Source of the DNA: Stenotrophomonas sp. ZAC14D1_NAIMI4_1
Lineage (GTDB): Bacteria; Pseudomonadota; Gammaproteobacteria; Xanthomonadales; Xanthomonadaceae
Reading direction: 5' to 3'
NCBI RefSeq assembly: GCF_003086775.1
Contig: NZ_CP026001.1
Coordinates: 3,126,407 to 3,190,406, forward strand
Length of the DNA: 64,000 nucleotides
Shown here: positions 6,990 through 13,544 of the stretch, one piece after another
How positions within the stretch are numbered: the first letter of the stretch is position 1
How the letters are laid out: each line of letters begins with the position of its first letter
The notes under the pieces: model-generated
Database searches by the model: none
Told to the model about the DNA's origin: nothing
The model's input: the letters and a program-made list of their open reading frames with translations, nothing else
Made by a program: the position numbers and the translations under genes

Positions 6990-7220
6990 GACGGACTCCT
7001 GTGTTGGAAGGCGCAGGGGCCCGAGGCCGTCTGCTGATGCCATCCACCCTAATCAGCCGGTCAGGGGCGGCCTATCAGATAAGTACGAAAAATCCGCACG
7101 GAGCTGTCAGAACGCTACCCCCATCACATCTATGAGTCCGTTTAGTGAAGGTTTTCCGTGACTCTTGTCACGAAGTCAGGCGCGCTTCACACTACCGTCA
7201 CTAACAGGGGCCCCTTCCAC

Positions 7221-7325
7221 ATGCGCACCTCGCTTCCGCTGCAGCGTTCGACCTTGCTGAAGTTCTACTTCGTGGCCAGCTATCTGGTTCTGCTTGAGGA
7301 GCTGGTCCGCGCCAGCATCAGCTGA
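7221..7325 (+). CDS. Possible small protein (34 aa)
   Basis: An ATG at 7221 opens a 34-codon frame, MRTSLPLQ then STLLKFYFVASYLVLLEELV, ending TGA. The middle is hydrophobic and aromatic and could be a short membrane or amphipathic helix. No strong ribosome binding site is visible (only AGGGG 13 bases upstream), so it may be spurious. An inverted repeat GTGAC/GTCAC lies at 7158-7171 upstream. Confidence 0.3.
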   Translation: MRTSLPLQRSTLLKFYFVASYLVLLEELVRASIS

Positions 7326-7385
7326 GCGCTTGTTGCCGGCGCGGAAGCGGCCCACACTGAGGCCTCCGGAACCGAGGCCATGCCG

Positions 7386-7661
7386 ATGAAGACTGCCCTT
7401 CTGCCGGTGCTGCTGGTGCTGGCATTGAGTGCCTGCGCACAGCCCGAACCCGCGCCCGCCCGGGATGCCGCCGCCGCCGCGCCCGTGGTCGGCGGCGATC
7501 GCGATGCCCACGGCTGCATCGGTTCGGCCGGCTACCAATGGTGCCAGCGCAGCGGGCGCTGCGAGCGGCCATGGGAGCTGGCCCAGGCCCAGGGCCTGGC
7601 CAACACCGCCGAGGCCATTGATGCCTGGTGCGCGCTGCCGCCCACGCCCGCGCGGAAGTAG
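7386..7661 (+). CDS. Small lipoprotein
   Basis: 91 aa from the ATG at 7386 (an ATG at 7380 adds two residues). A signal peptide TALLPVLLVLALSAC with lipobox LSAC marks a lipoprotein, lipidated on the Cys and exported. After a Pro/Ala-rich linker comes a compact Cys-containing motif, GCIGSAGYQWCQRSGRCERPWELA, which resembles a short domain found in other proteobacterial lipoproteins. No enzymatic motif. It ends 9 bp before the DUF1653 gene, so the two may be co-transcribed. Confidence 0.75.
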   Translation: MKTALLPVLLVLALSACAQPEPAPARDAAAAAPVVGGDRDAHGCIGSAGYQWCQRSGRCERPWELAQAQGLANTAEAIDAWCALPPTPARK

Positions 7662-7670
7662 AATTCCCGG

Positions 7671-7904
7671 ATGTCCGACCTCAGCCCCCTGCCCCGCCTC
7701 GAGCCGGGCCGTTACCGCCATTTCAAGGGCGGTCTGTACGAAGTGATCGATATCGTGCGCAGCAGCGAAACCCTGCAACCGCAGGTGCTGTACCGCGCCC
7801 TCTACGGCGAAGGTGGCCTGTGGGTACGCCCGTACGCCATGTTCGTCGAACAGGTGCCCGGCGAACACGGCCCGCAGCCGCGCTTCGCCCGCATCGACGA
7901 CTGA
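7671..7904 (+). CDS. DUF1653 domain protein
   Basis: 77 aa with the DUF1653 pattern: PGRYRHFKGGLYEVIDI, then QVLYRALYG and LWVRPYAMFVEQV. The family consists of very short, mostly beta, cytosolic proteins of unknown function that occur as single domains in many proteobacteria. Length is normal for the family. Confidence 0.88.
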   Translation: MSDLSPLPRLEPGRYRHFKGGLYEVIDIVRSSETLQPQVLYRALYGEGGLWVRPYAMFVEQVPGEHGPQPRFARIDD

Positions 7905-7976
7905 CGCCCGCGTTCACGGCGCCCCGACGCGCGGCCCGCGCATGCTCGGCAACATCCCTCGAGCTCGTCGGCCAGC

Positions 7977-8744
7977 ATGCGCCAGTGCATCGTTCTGTTC
8001 GGGCTTTCCATGGCCTGCCTGTCCGCACGGGCAGAGCCTCCGTCCGCCCCGCCCGCCTTTGATCGGCCCGGCCTCGGCTTCAGTACCGACACGGTAGGCC
8101 GTGGCGCCGTCGCGCTGGAGTTCGGGCTTCCTTCCTACCTGCGCGAAACCGACGCCGAGGGCGTGCGCAGCACGACCTTGTCCGGCGATGCCCTGCTGCG
8201 CACCGGCCTGGCGCCCGGCCTGGAACTGCAGGTATCGGGTACACCGTGGAATCGCCAGCGCCTGCGCGCGCCAGGTGGCGAGGACACACGCCTGCGCGGG
8301 GCGGGCGACAGCAGCGTCGGCGTGAAGTGGGCCGGCCCCGGCAGCAATGACCGGACCGCATGGGCGGTGCTGGCCACGGCCGTGGTGGCGCGCGGCGACG
8401 CAGCCTTCAGCGACGGCCGGCAATATGCACTTGCGGCCAGCGTGGAGCAGGCCCTGACCGATCGCTGGAGCCTGGGACTGTTTGCCGAGCATCAGCGCGG
8501 CGCGGGCCAACGCACGACCACGTGGGCGCCCAGCCTGTCGCTGCAGGCCACCCCGACGGTGTCCACCTATCTGGAAGCGGGCTTCTTCGACGTCAGCGAT
8601 GCGCCCGACCAGACGCTGGCGGGGGCCGGCCTGAGCTGGCAGGTGCGCCCGGGCGTCCAGCTGGATATCTCATTCGACGTCGGCCTGGACGATGACAGCC
8701 CGGACCTGCAGATGGCCAGCGGACTGTCGGTCTACCTGGACTGA
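7977..8744 (+). CDS. Putative outer membrane transporter-like protein (phenol degradation MetA family type)
   Basis: 255 aa. Signal peptide about 1-19 (LFGLSMACLSARA). The mature part is beta-rich with alternating hydrophobic strands and many Gly/Asp turns (GDALLRTGLAPGLELQVSG, SSVGVKWAG, YLEAGFFDVS, LDISFDVGLDDD), ending in a hydrophobic residue pattern VYLD. This is typical of the PF13557-like 'transporter' beta-barrel family; specific substrate unknown. The stop lies 48 bp before the TetR gene. Confidence 0.65.
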   Translation: MRQCIVLFGLSMACLSARAEPPSAPPAFDRPGLGFSTDTVGRGAVALEFGLPSYLRETDAEGVRSTTLSGDALLRTGLAPGLELQVSGTPWNRQRLRAPGGEDTRLRGAGDSSVGVKWAGPGSNDRTAWAVLATAVVARGDAAFSDGRQYALAASVEQALTDRWSLGLFAEHQRGAGQRTTTWAPSLSLQATPTVSTYLEAGFFDVSDAPDQTLAGAGLSWQVRPGVQLDISFDVGLDDDSPDLQMASGLSVYLD

Positions 8745-8757
8745 GACGCGGCTGCGC

Positions 8758-8781
8758 TACAATCATACCGTCCAGTCGGTT
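8758..8781 (+). promoter_or_regulatory. Candidate -10 and TetR operator in front of tetR/emrE-like pair
   Basis: TACAAT at 8758-8763 is a good -10. It is followed by the interrupted palindrome ACCGTCCAGTCGGT at 8767-8780 (ACCG..CGGT with further symmetry), placed just downstream of the -10 and before the tetR ATG at 8792. A repressor binding here would block its own transcription and that of the exporter. Confidence 0.5.
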
Positions 8782-8791
8782 TCCTTCATTC

Positions 8792-9364
8792 ATGTCCGCA
8801 TCCCCCACCCTCACGCGCCGCAAGGCGCCCGAAGCCGTGCGCCAGGCCCTGCTCGACGCGACCGCCCGCGTGATCGGCCAGGGCGGACTTGCCGCGCTGA
8901 CGGTGCAGGACGTCGCCCGTGCCGCTGGCGTCAGCAAGGGCGCCCTGTTCCATCACTTCAGCAGCAAACAGGCGCTGCTGGACGCAACGCTGACCGCGCT
9001 GGTTTCTGCGTTCGAGCAGGATCTGCGCGCGCACATGCTGCAGGCGCCGCCCGGCCATGGCTGCTTCACCCGTGCCTACGTCGAGGTGAGCTTCAACCAT
9101 CTGCTGCAGCAGACCCAGAACAACGATATCGGCCTGACCATGGCCAACCTGCTGGAACCGGCCATGCTGGCGCACTGGCGCGAATGGATGCGCGGCATGC
9201 TGGCCGAGTTCCCCGGCGAGGCCACCGACCCGCGCCTGTACGCGGCGCGCTGCGCTGCCGATGGCTACTGGGCCACGGCCTATGGCCGCCCGCTGGATGA
9301 GGAAGAACGGCGCAATGCGCTGGCCATGGCGGGCGAAGCCCTGAAACTGTGCATGCCCGGCTGA
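8792..9364 (+). CDS. TetR family transcriptional regulator
   Basis: 190 aa. N-terminal TetR helix-turn-helix at about 20-66: DATARVIGQGGLAALTVQDVARAAGVSKGALFHHF, then SKQALLDA. The C-terminal ligand domain is variable and includes NDIGLTMANLLEPAML. It lies 13 bp upstream of the SMR exporter, so it most likely represses that gene and is relieved by exporter substrates (inference from TetR/SMR pairs). Confidence 0.92.
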   Translation: MSASPTLTRRKAPEAVRQALLDATARVIGQGGLAALTVQDVARAAGVSKGALFHHFSSKQALLDATLTALVSAFEQDLRAHMLQAPPGHGCFTRAYVEVSFNHLLQQTQNNDIGLTMANLLEPAMLAHWREWMRGMLAEFPGEATDPRLYAARCAADGYWATAYGRPLDEEERRNALAMAGEALKLCMPG

Positions 9365-9377
9365 CCTGGAGCCCGCG

Positions 9378-9710
9378 ATGAATCCTTATGCCTACCTGGC
9401 CGCCGCCATCGCGCTGGAGGTGATCGCCACCTCGCTGCTGAAAGCGTCCGAGGGGATGAGCCGGCTCGCGCCCACGCTGGGTGCGCTGGCCTGCTACGGC
9501 GTGTGCTTCTACCTGCTGGCGCTCACGATGAAATCGATCCCCACCGGCATCGCCTACGCGATCTGGTCCGGCGTGGGCATTGTGCTGATTTCGCTGATCG
9601 GCCTGCTGGTGTTCAAGCAGCGCCTGGACACGCCGGCGCTGATCGGCATCGGCCTGATCTGCGCGGGTGTGCTGGTCATCAATCTGTTCTCGAAAAGCAG
9701 CGCGCACTGA
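9378..9710 (+). CDS. Small multidrug resistance (SMR) exporter, EmrE-like
   Basis: 110 aa with four membrane helices, the EmrE length. The membrane-embedded glutamate is E14 (IALEVIATS), and Y60 and W63 in PTGIAYAIWSGVGIVLISL match EmrE residues that line the substrate site. C-terminal ICAGVLVINLFSKS also matches. SMR proteins work as inner-membrane dimers exchanging protons for cationic drugs and quaternary ammonium compounds. Downstream of and probably controlled by the TetR gene. Confidence 0.93.
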   Translation: MNPYAYLAAAIALEVIATSLLKASEGMSRLAPTLGALACYGVCFYLLALTMKSIPTGIAYAIWSGVGIVLISLIGLLVFKQRLDTPALIGIGLICAGVLVINLFSKSSAH

Positions 9711-9742
9711 GCGCGCTGCCGCCGGCCACCTGGGGCAGGCTG

Positions 9743-9916
9743 TCAGGCGACCTTTTTGGCCACGCTCCTGCCGATCAGGAACAGGATCACCGCGATGATG
9801 ATGCCTGCCCAGAACAGGAACTTGGCGATGCCGACTGCGGTACCGGCGATGCCGCCGAAACCGAGCACACCGGCAATGAGGCCGATGACGGCGAAAATGA
9901 TGGCCCACTTGATCAT
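9743..9916 (-). CDS. DUF1328 family membrane protein (YtjA-like)
   Basis: 57 aa: MIKWAIIFAVIGLIAGVLGF at the N-terminus, then GGIAGTAVGIAKFLFWAGII and a second hydrophobic helix ending GRSVAKKVA. Two short membrane helices and the GFGGIAG turn are characteristic of DUF1328. GGAAAGGATCG supplies a good ribosome binding site. The family is often stress-induced in other bacteria; no evidence for that here. Convergent with the SMR gene. Confidence 0.85.
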   Translation of the reverse strand: MIKWAIIFAVIGLIAGVLGFGGIAGTAVGIAKFLFWAGIIIAVILFLIGRSVAKKVA

Positions 9917-10013
9917 GTCGATCCTTTCCCCACAGGGACTAATAACAGTGGGATCAGGTTAGGCAGGCGCCGATGCGGGTGCCGTGAGCGCGCCGCGCGC
10001 GCGGCGTGAACGT

Positions 10014-10652
10014 TCAGCGCGGGCGGAAGCGCAGCAGCGCGACAGCGAACGCGAGGAACACGCTGCCCACCAGCCGTTCGAACCAGCGCTGCGCGAAGGG
10101 CTTGGCCAGCCAGCGGCGCAGGCTGTGCCCGCCCGCGGCATACATCACGTACCAGAACAGTTCGCAGGCGGCGAAAGTGGCCACCAGCACCGTGTACTGC
10201 AGGCCCTGCGCACGCGCGGGATCGACGAACTGCGGCAGGAATGCGGCGGCGAACAGCAGCAGCTTCGGGTTGCTCAGCCCCACCAGCAGACCACCGCGGA
10301 AGACCGACCACGCACCGTGCACCGGCGCCAGCAGCGGCTCGCTTCCGGCACCCGTGGCGACCGGACGGCAGCTGTCGCGCCAGGCCTTGATGCCCAGCCA
10401 GGCCAGATACGCCACGCCCAGGTAACGCAGCACTTCGAACAACATCGGCGAGGAACGCAGCAACGCGCTCAGGCCAGCAGCCGAAGCGGCCAGCACCAGC
10501 AGCATGGCCAACAGGCAGCCGGCCATGGCCGGCACGCTGCGGCGGAAACCCAGCCCGACGCTGCGGCCCAGGATATGCAGCATGTTCGGGCCCGGCGTGC
10601 CGCACAGCACGAAGACCGTGGCCAGGAACCACCACCAGGTATGCAGGGCCAT
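10014..10652 (-). CDS. LysE/RhtB family amino-acid exporter
   Basis: 212 aa, about six hydrophobic helices. The family signature PGPNMLHILGRSVGLGFRRS follows the first helix (CGTPGPNM), and LLVGLSNPKLLLFAAAFLPQF is the conserved central motif. Proteins of this family export amino acids or homoserine lactones from the cytosol; substrate cannot be deduced. Divergent from the racemase gene. Confidence 0.9.
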   Translation of the reverse strand: MALHTWWWFLATVFVLCGTPGPNMLHILGRSVGLGFRRSVPAMAGCLLAMLLVLAASAAGLSALLRSSPMLFEVLRYLGVAYLAWLGIKAWRDSCRPVATGAGSEPLLAPVHGAWSVFRGGLLVGLSNPKLLLFAAAFLPQFVDPARAQGLQYTVLVATFAACELFWYVMYAAGGHSLRRWLAKPFAQRWFERLVGSVFLAFAVALLRFRPR

Positions 10653-10802
10653 TGTTGTTCTCGACGCGGGGAGCCCACCAGCTTACGGGCTGGCGGCGCG
10701 CCGCGGTACGTACAGCGCCGGCCACGAATGACGGTTACAGATGGCGCCCTGCACGCGGCCACCGGTCTGTGCTGCAATGGTGGCTCCAGCATGGAGATAC
10801 GC

Positions 10803-11495
10803 ATGAAGACCCTGGGCCTGATCGGCGGCATGAGCTGGGAAAGCTCGGCGCAGTACTACCGCCTCATCAACGAGGATGTCCGCCAGCGACTGGGGGGCGC
10901 GCATTCGGCGCAGCTGCTGCTGTGGTCGGTGGATTTCGCCCGCATCAAGCAGTTGCAGCATGACGGCGACTGGGACGCGCTGGGCACGGAAATGATCGAT
11001 GCCGCACGCCGCCTGCAGGCCGGTGGCGCCGACCTGCTGGTGGTCTGCACCAACACCATGCACAAGCTGGCCCCGCAGATGGAAGCCGCCTGTCCGCTGC
11101 CGCTGCTGCATATTGCCGACCCGACCGCCCAGGCGATCCTGCAGGCGGGCCTGCGCACGGTCGGCCTGCTCGGCACCGCCTTCACCATGGAAGAGGACTT
11201 CTACCGTGGGCGGCTGAGCGATCGTTTCGGGCTGGAGGTGCTGGTGCCCGACGCTGACGACCGCCGCGACGTGCACGACATCATCTACCGCGAACTGATT
11301 GCAGGCGTGGTCAGCGAAGCTTCGCGACAGGTGTACGTGGACGTGATCACGCGGCTGGTCGCCCGTGGCGCCGAGGCGATCATCCTGGGTTGCACCGAGA
11401 TCATGCTGCTGGTACGTGAGCAGGACAGCCCGGTGCCGCTGTTCGACACCACCACCCTGCATGCACGCGCCGCCGTGGATGCCGCACTGGCATAG
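10803..11495 (+). CDS. Aspartate/glutamate racemase family protein
   Basis: 230 aa. Start at ATG 10803, with GGAG 7 bases before it; ATG 10791 is the alternative (MEIR extension). Starts MKTLGLIGGMSWESSAQYY as in YgeA/RacD proteins. Both catalytic cysteines are present: C82 in VVCTNTMHK and C197 in ILGCTEIMLL. These pyridoxal-independent racemases interconvert L- and D-amino acids by a two-base mechanism. Divergent from an amino-acid exporter, which hints at shared amino-acid handling. Confidence 0.88.
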   Translation: MKTLGLIGGMSWESSAQYYRLINEDVRQRLGGAHSAQLLLWSVDFARIKQLQHDGDWDALGTEMIDAARRLQAGGADLLVVCTNTMHKLAPQMEAACPLPLLHIADPTAQAILQAGLRTVGLLGTAFTMEEDFYRGRLSDRFGLEVLVPDADDRRDVHDIIYRELIAGVVSEASRQVYVDVITRLVARGAEAIILGCTEIMLLVREQDSPVPLFDTTTLHARAAVDAALA

Positions 11496-11501
11496 CGGTT
11501 T

Positions 11502-11562
11502 GTAGAGTCGAGCTTGCTCGACTGCTTCTTTGCTCCGTAGAGTCGAGCTTGCTCGACTCTAC
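11502..11562. repeat. Pair of SMAG palindromes
   Basis: Two GTAG-headed hairpins in the same orientation (11502-11523 and 11537-11562). Both have arms AGTCGAGC / GCTCGACT; the second continues to CTAC, making it fully symmetrical. They sit between the racemase (plus) and the gene at 11573 (minus), i.e. at two converging 3' ends, a typical place for REP-like elements. Confidence 0.8.
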
Positions 11563-11572
11563 AAAGCGCGCT

Positions 11573-11932
11573 TCAGCCTTCGCGTATTTCCAGCGCGGTC
11601 ACCAGCCACTCGACCACCGCCGGCGAATCGCACAGGAAGAACACGGCATCACCACTGCGCGCCTCGCTGAGCAGGCGGTACACGCTGATGGCCGCGGCGG
11701 CCTGATTGGCAATGAACACCTCGCCGCTGCGAGGCCCTTCAACCTGCCGCGACTCGCGCTGCAATGCCTGGCGCGCGGCAACGGTTTCGGCCGGCTCGGC
11801 CTCACGGCTGAGATCCTCGCCACGCAGGCCCCATGAAACAAAGACGCGCTTTTCCTTGAACGTGGTGTCCAGGACGCGGACGCCGTCCGTGCCTGCGTCG
11901 GCCGAACGATGAATGACGGTACTGCTGATCAA
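11573..11932 (-). CDS. Hypothetical protein (119 aa)
   Basis: Not recognised. The open frame begins far upstream, but composition becomes protein-like only from about 11932. There a TTG codon follows AGGGGG by 5 bases on the minus strand and is taken as the start (uncertain). The product has TTFKEKRVFVSWGLRGEDL, an Ala/Glu-rich helix and FIANQAAAAISVYRLL, ending in DAVFFLCDSPAVVEWLVTAL. No signal peptide, membrane segment or known motif. Confidence 0.5.
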   Translation of the reverse strand: MISSTVIHRSADAGTDGVRVLDTTFKEKRVFVSWGLRGEDLSREAEPAETVAARQALQRESRQVEGPRSGEVFIANQAAAAISVYRLLSEARSGDAVFFLCDSPAVVEWLVTALEIREG

Positions 11933-12087
11933 CGCAACCCCCTGTGGTCGTCGTGGTCCGCGCATCGTCCTGCACGCCCGCCGCAACCGCCGGTGGCGGG
12001 TGCGAGGAGAATGCCGATGCAATCGGATGTGCGCCGATGATAAGGGAAGTACCGCAGCGTATGGGCTGCGGGCCTGAACGCCCGGTA

Positions 12088-12420
12088 TCAGGTAGCAACC
12101 GGCAGGTAAGCCGCGACCCGCAACTCCAGCAGTGCCATCAGCGCCGGGTCCATGCAACGGTAGTCGTCGGGGATGTCCAGGCAGTGCAGCGGCGTGTGTT
12201 CCAGCAACCGCGGGAAGGCTGCCTGCAGACGATGCTGGTGCTTGGGCTCCATGACGAAGATGACATCAGCCCAGCGGATATCCGCCGGGCTGATGGGATG
12301 GCGTGCATGCGGGCTGGTGCCCGCCGAACGTCCGGCGAAGCCAGGCCGCCGTCGCCACATGGCTTCGGCGGTCGGGCTGCGCAGCTGGTTGCGGCTGCAG
12401 ACAAACAGAAGGTTGATCAT
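12088..12420 (-). CDS. Low-molecular-weight protein tyrosine phosphatase-like protein
   Basis: 110 aa. The N-terminus INLLFVCSRNQLRSPTAEA holds the phosphatase P-loop CX5RS (C8, R14, S15). VIFVMEPKHQHRLQ and CLDIPDDYRCMDP match the short COG4551-type predicted tyrosine phosphatases; the conserved D in the IPDDY segment could be the general acid. Shorter than classical LMW-PTPs (about 150 aa). The gene overlaps the upstream small gene by 4 bp (ATGA), so they are coupled. Confidence 0.8.
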   Translation of the reverse strand: MINLLFVCSRNQLRSPTAEAMWRRRPGFAGRSAGTSPHARHPISPADIRWADVIFVMEPKHQHRLQAAFPRLLEHTPLHCLDIPDDYRCMDPALMALLELRVAAYLPVAT

Positions 12421-12617
12421 CCCTGCTCCAGCAGCTGCGTGGTGCTGAGGATGGGATAGGTAAACCCCAACTGGCGCGCGCGGATCAGCTTGTCGCCGCG
12501 CGTGTAGAGCAGCTTCCAGTTCTTCTCGGGCTTGAAGGCCTGCACCGGTGCAGGGCGGTCACCGCCGTGCAGGCGCGCCCTGGCACGACGCCAGGCTCGG
12601 GTTCTTGCAGTTTCCAT
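12417..12617 (-). CDS. Hypothetical small basic protein, coupled to phosphatase-like gene
   Basis: 66 aa: a strongly basic N-terminus (RTRAWRRARARLHGG) then KNWKLLYTRGDKLIRARQLGF. Its stop overlaps the phosphatase start. ATG at 12615-12617 is preceded by GAGAAAACATC. No known domain. The N-terminal half is Arg-rich, so the true start could be further in. Confidence 0.5.
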   Translation of the reverse strand: METARTRAWRRARARLHGGDRPAPVQAFKPEKNWKLLYTRGDKLIRARQLGFTYPILSTTQLLEQG

Positions 12618-12689
12618 GATGTTTTCTCGTGAGTACCGGGTTCAGCAGCCGCGGTAGTACGAGTGGTGCGAAGCATACAACGCAACAAC

Positions 12690-12720
12690 AAAAAAGCCCA
12701 CGCATCGCGTGCGCAGGCTT
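12690..12720 (-). terminator. Rho-independent terminator of tRNA-Pro
   Basis: On the minus strand a GC-rich stem (AGCC..GCACGC / GCGT..GGCT, loop GAT) is followed by six T residues. It lies 16 bp downstream of the tRNA 3' end. Confidence 0.75.
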
Positions 12721-12735
12721 TCTGTTTCATCACAG

Positions 12736-12812
12736 TGGTCGGGACGGCCGGATTCGAACCGACGACCCTCTGCCCCCCAGGCAGATGCGCTACCAGGCTG
12801 CGCTACGCCCCG
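12736..12812 (-). tRNA. tRNA-Pro (anticodon GGG)
   Basis: 77 nt. The acceptor stem CGGGGCG pairs with CGTCCCG (one G-U), discriminator A, and CCA is encoded. Anticodon arm TCTGC-CTGGGGG-GCAGA gives anticodon GGG; the T arm contains GGTTCGAATCC. D arm AGCGCAGCCTGGTAGCGC is normal. Decodes CCC/CCU. Confidence 0.97.
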
Positions 12813-12851
12813 ACTGATGCTGCGATGTGCCCGCCAGTGCGGCGGGCCGTG

Positions 12852-12857
12852 AAGTAT
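12852..12857 (-). promoter_or_regulatory. Candidate -10 of tRNA-Pro promoter
   Basis: TATACT on the minus strand lies about 40 bp upstream of the tRNA 5' end; no good -35 is visible at 17 bp. A GC-rich discriminator-like stretch follows. Confidence 0.4.
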
Positions 12858-12880
12858 AGCGGATTACGCGGGGTTTTGGA

Positions 12881-13237
12881 TCACCGGCGAAGCAATTGCA
12901 GCACTTCTTCCAGCTCCATGCGTACCTGCTTGATGATCTGGTTGCTCAGCGCCGATTCCTCGCGCGCATCCGGACCATCCAGGCGCAGGCGCGCGCCGCC
13001 GATGGTGTAACCCTGCTCGTACAGCAGGCTGCGGATCTGCCGCACCATCAGCACGTCGTGGCGCTGGTAGTAGCGGCGGTTGCCACGGCGCTTGGCCGGC
13101 TCAAGGCTGGGAAACTCGGTTTCCCAGTAGCGCAGCACGTGCGGCTTGACGTCGCACAGCTCGCTTACCTCACCAATGGTGAAGTAGCGCTTGGCCGGGA
13201 TCGGCGGTAGTTCGCGGTTACTGCCCGGATCCAGCAT
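12881..13237 (-). CDS. MerR family regulator downstream of ihfA
   Basis: 118 aa. MerR helix-turn-helix: [30 protein letters not shown], then [19 protein letters not shown]. The C-terminus is a coiled coil of charged residues without metal-binding cysteines, so this is not a classical metal sensor. It starts inside ihfA (20-bp overlap) and is the last gene of the thrS-to-ihfA cluster; the same merR neighbour follows ihfA in many gammaproteobacteria. Confidence 0.93.
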   Translation of the reverse strand: MLDPGSNRELPPIPAKRYFTIGEVSELCDVKPHVLRYWETEFPSLEPAKRRGNRRYYQRHDVLMVRQIRSLLYEQGYTIGGARLRLDGPDAREESALSNQIIKQVRMELEEVLQLLRR

Positions 13238-13517
13238 AAGCTTCCACCCTCTCCTTGAGCTTCTGGCCCGGACGGAAGGTGACCACCGTACGGGCGGAAA
13301 TCGGAATTTCCTCGCCGGTCTTGGGGTTGCGACCCGGGCGCTGGTTCTTGCGCCGCAGGTCGAAATTACCGAAGCCGGACAGCTTCACCTGACGTCCCTG
13401 TTCCAACGCTTCACGCAGCACATCGAAGAACGCGTCGACGAATTCCTTGGCTTCCCGCTTGTTCAGACCGACTTCGTCGAACAGCTTTTCCGCCATCTCC
13501 GCCTTGGTCAATGCCAT
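13218..13517 (-). CDS. ihfA: Integration host factor subunit alpha
   Basis: 99 aa, normal length. [31 protein letters not shown], then [30 protein letters not shown] shows the DNA-binding arm with RNPKTG that intercalates via the conserved Pro, as in IHF/HU proteins. IHF bends DNA and serves as architectural factor for recombination and sigma-54 promoters. Order pheT-ihfA as in E. coli. Confidence 0.97.
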   Translation of the reverse strand: MALTKAEMAEKLFDEVGLNKREAKEFVDAFFDVLREALEQGRQVKLSGFGNFDLRRKNQRPGRNPKTGEEIPISARTVVTFRPGQKLKERVEAYAGSGQ

Positions 13518-13544
13518 TGCCTGCTACCCCTGAGTGCTTCCCGC

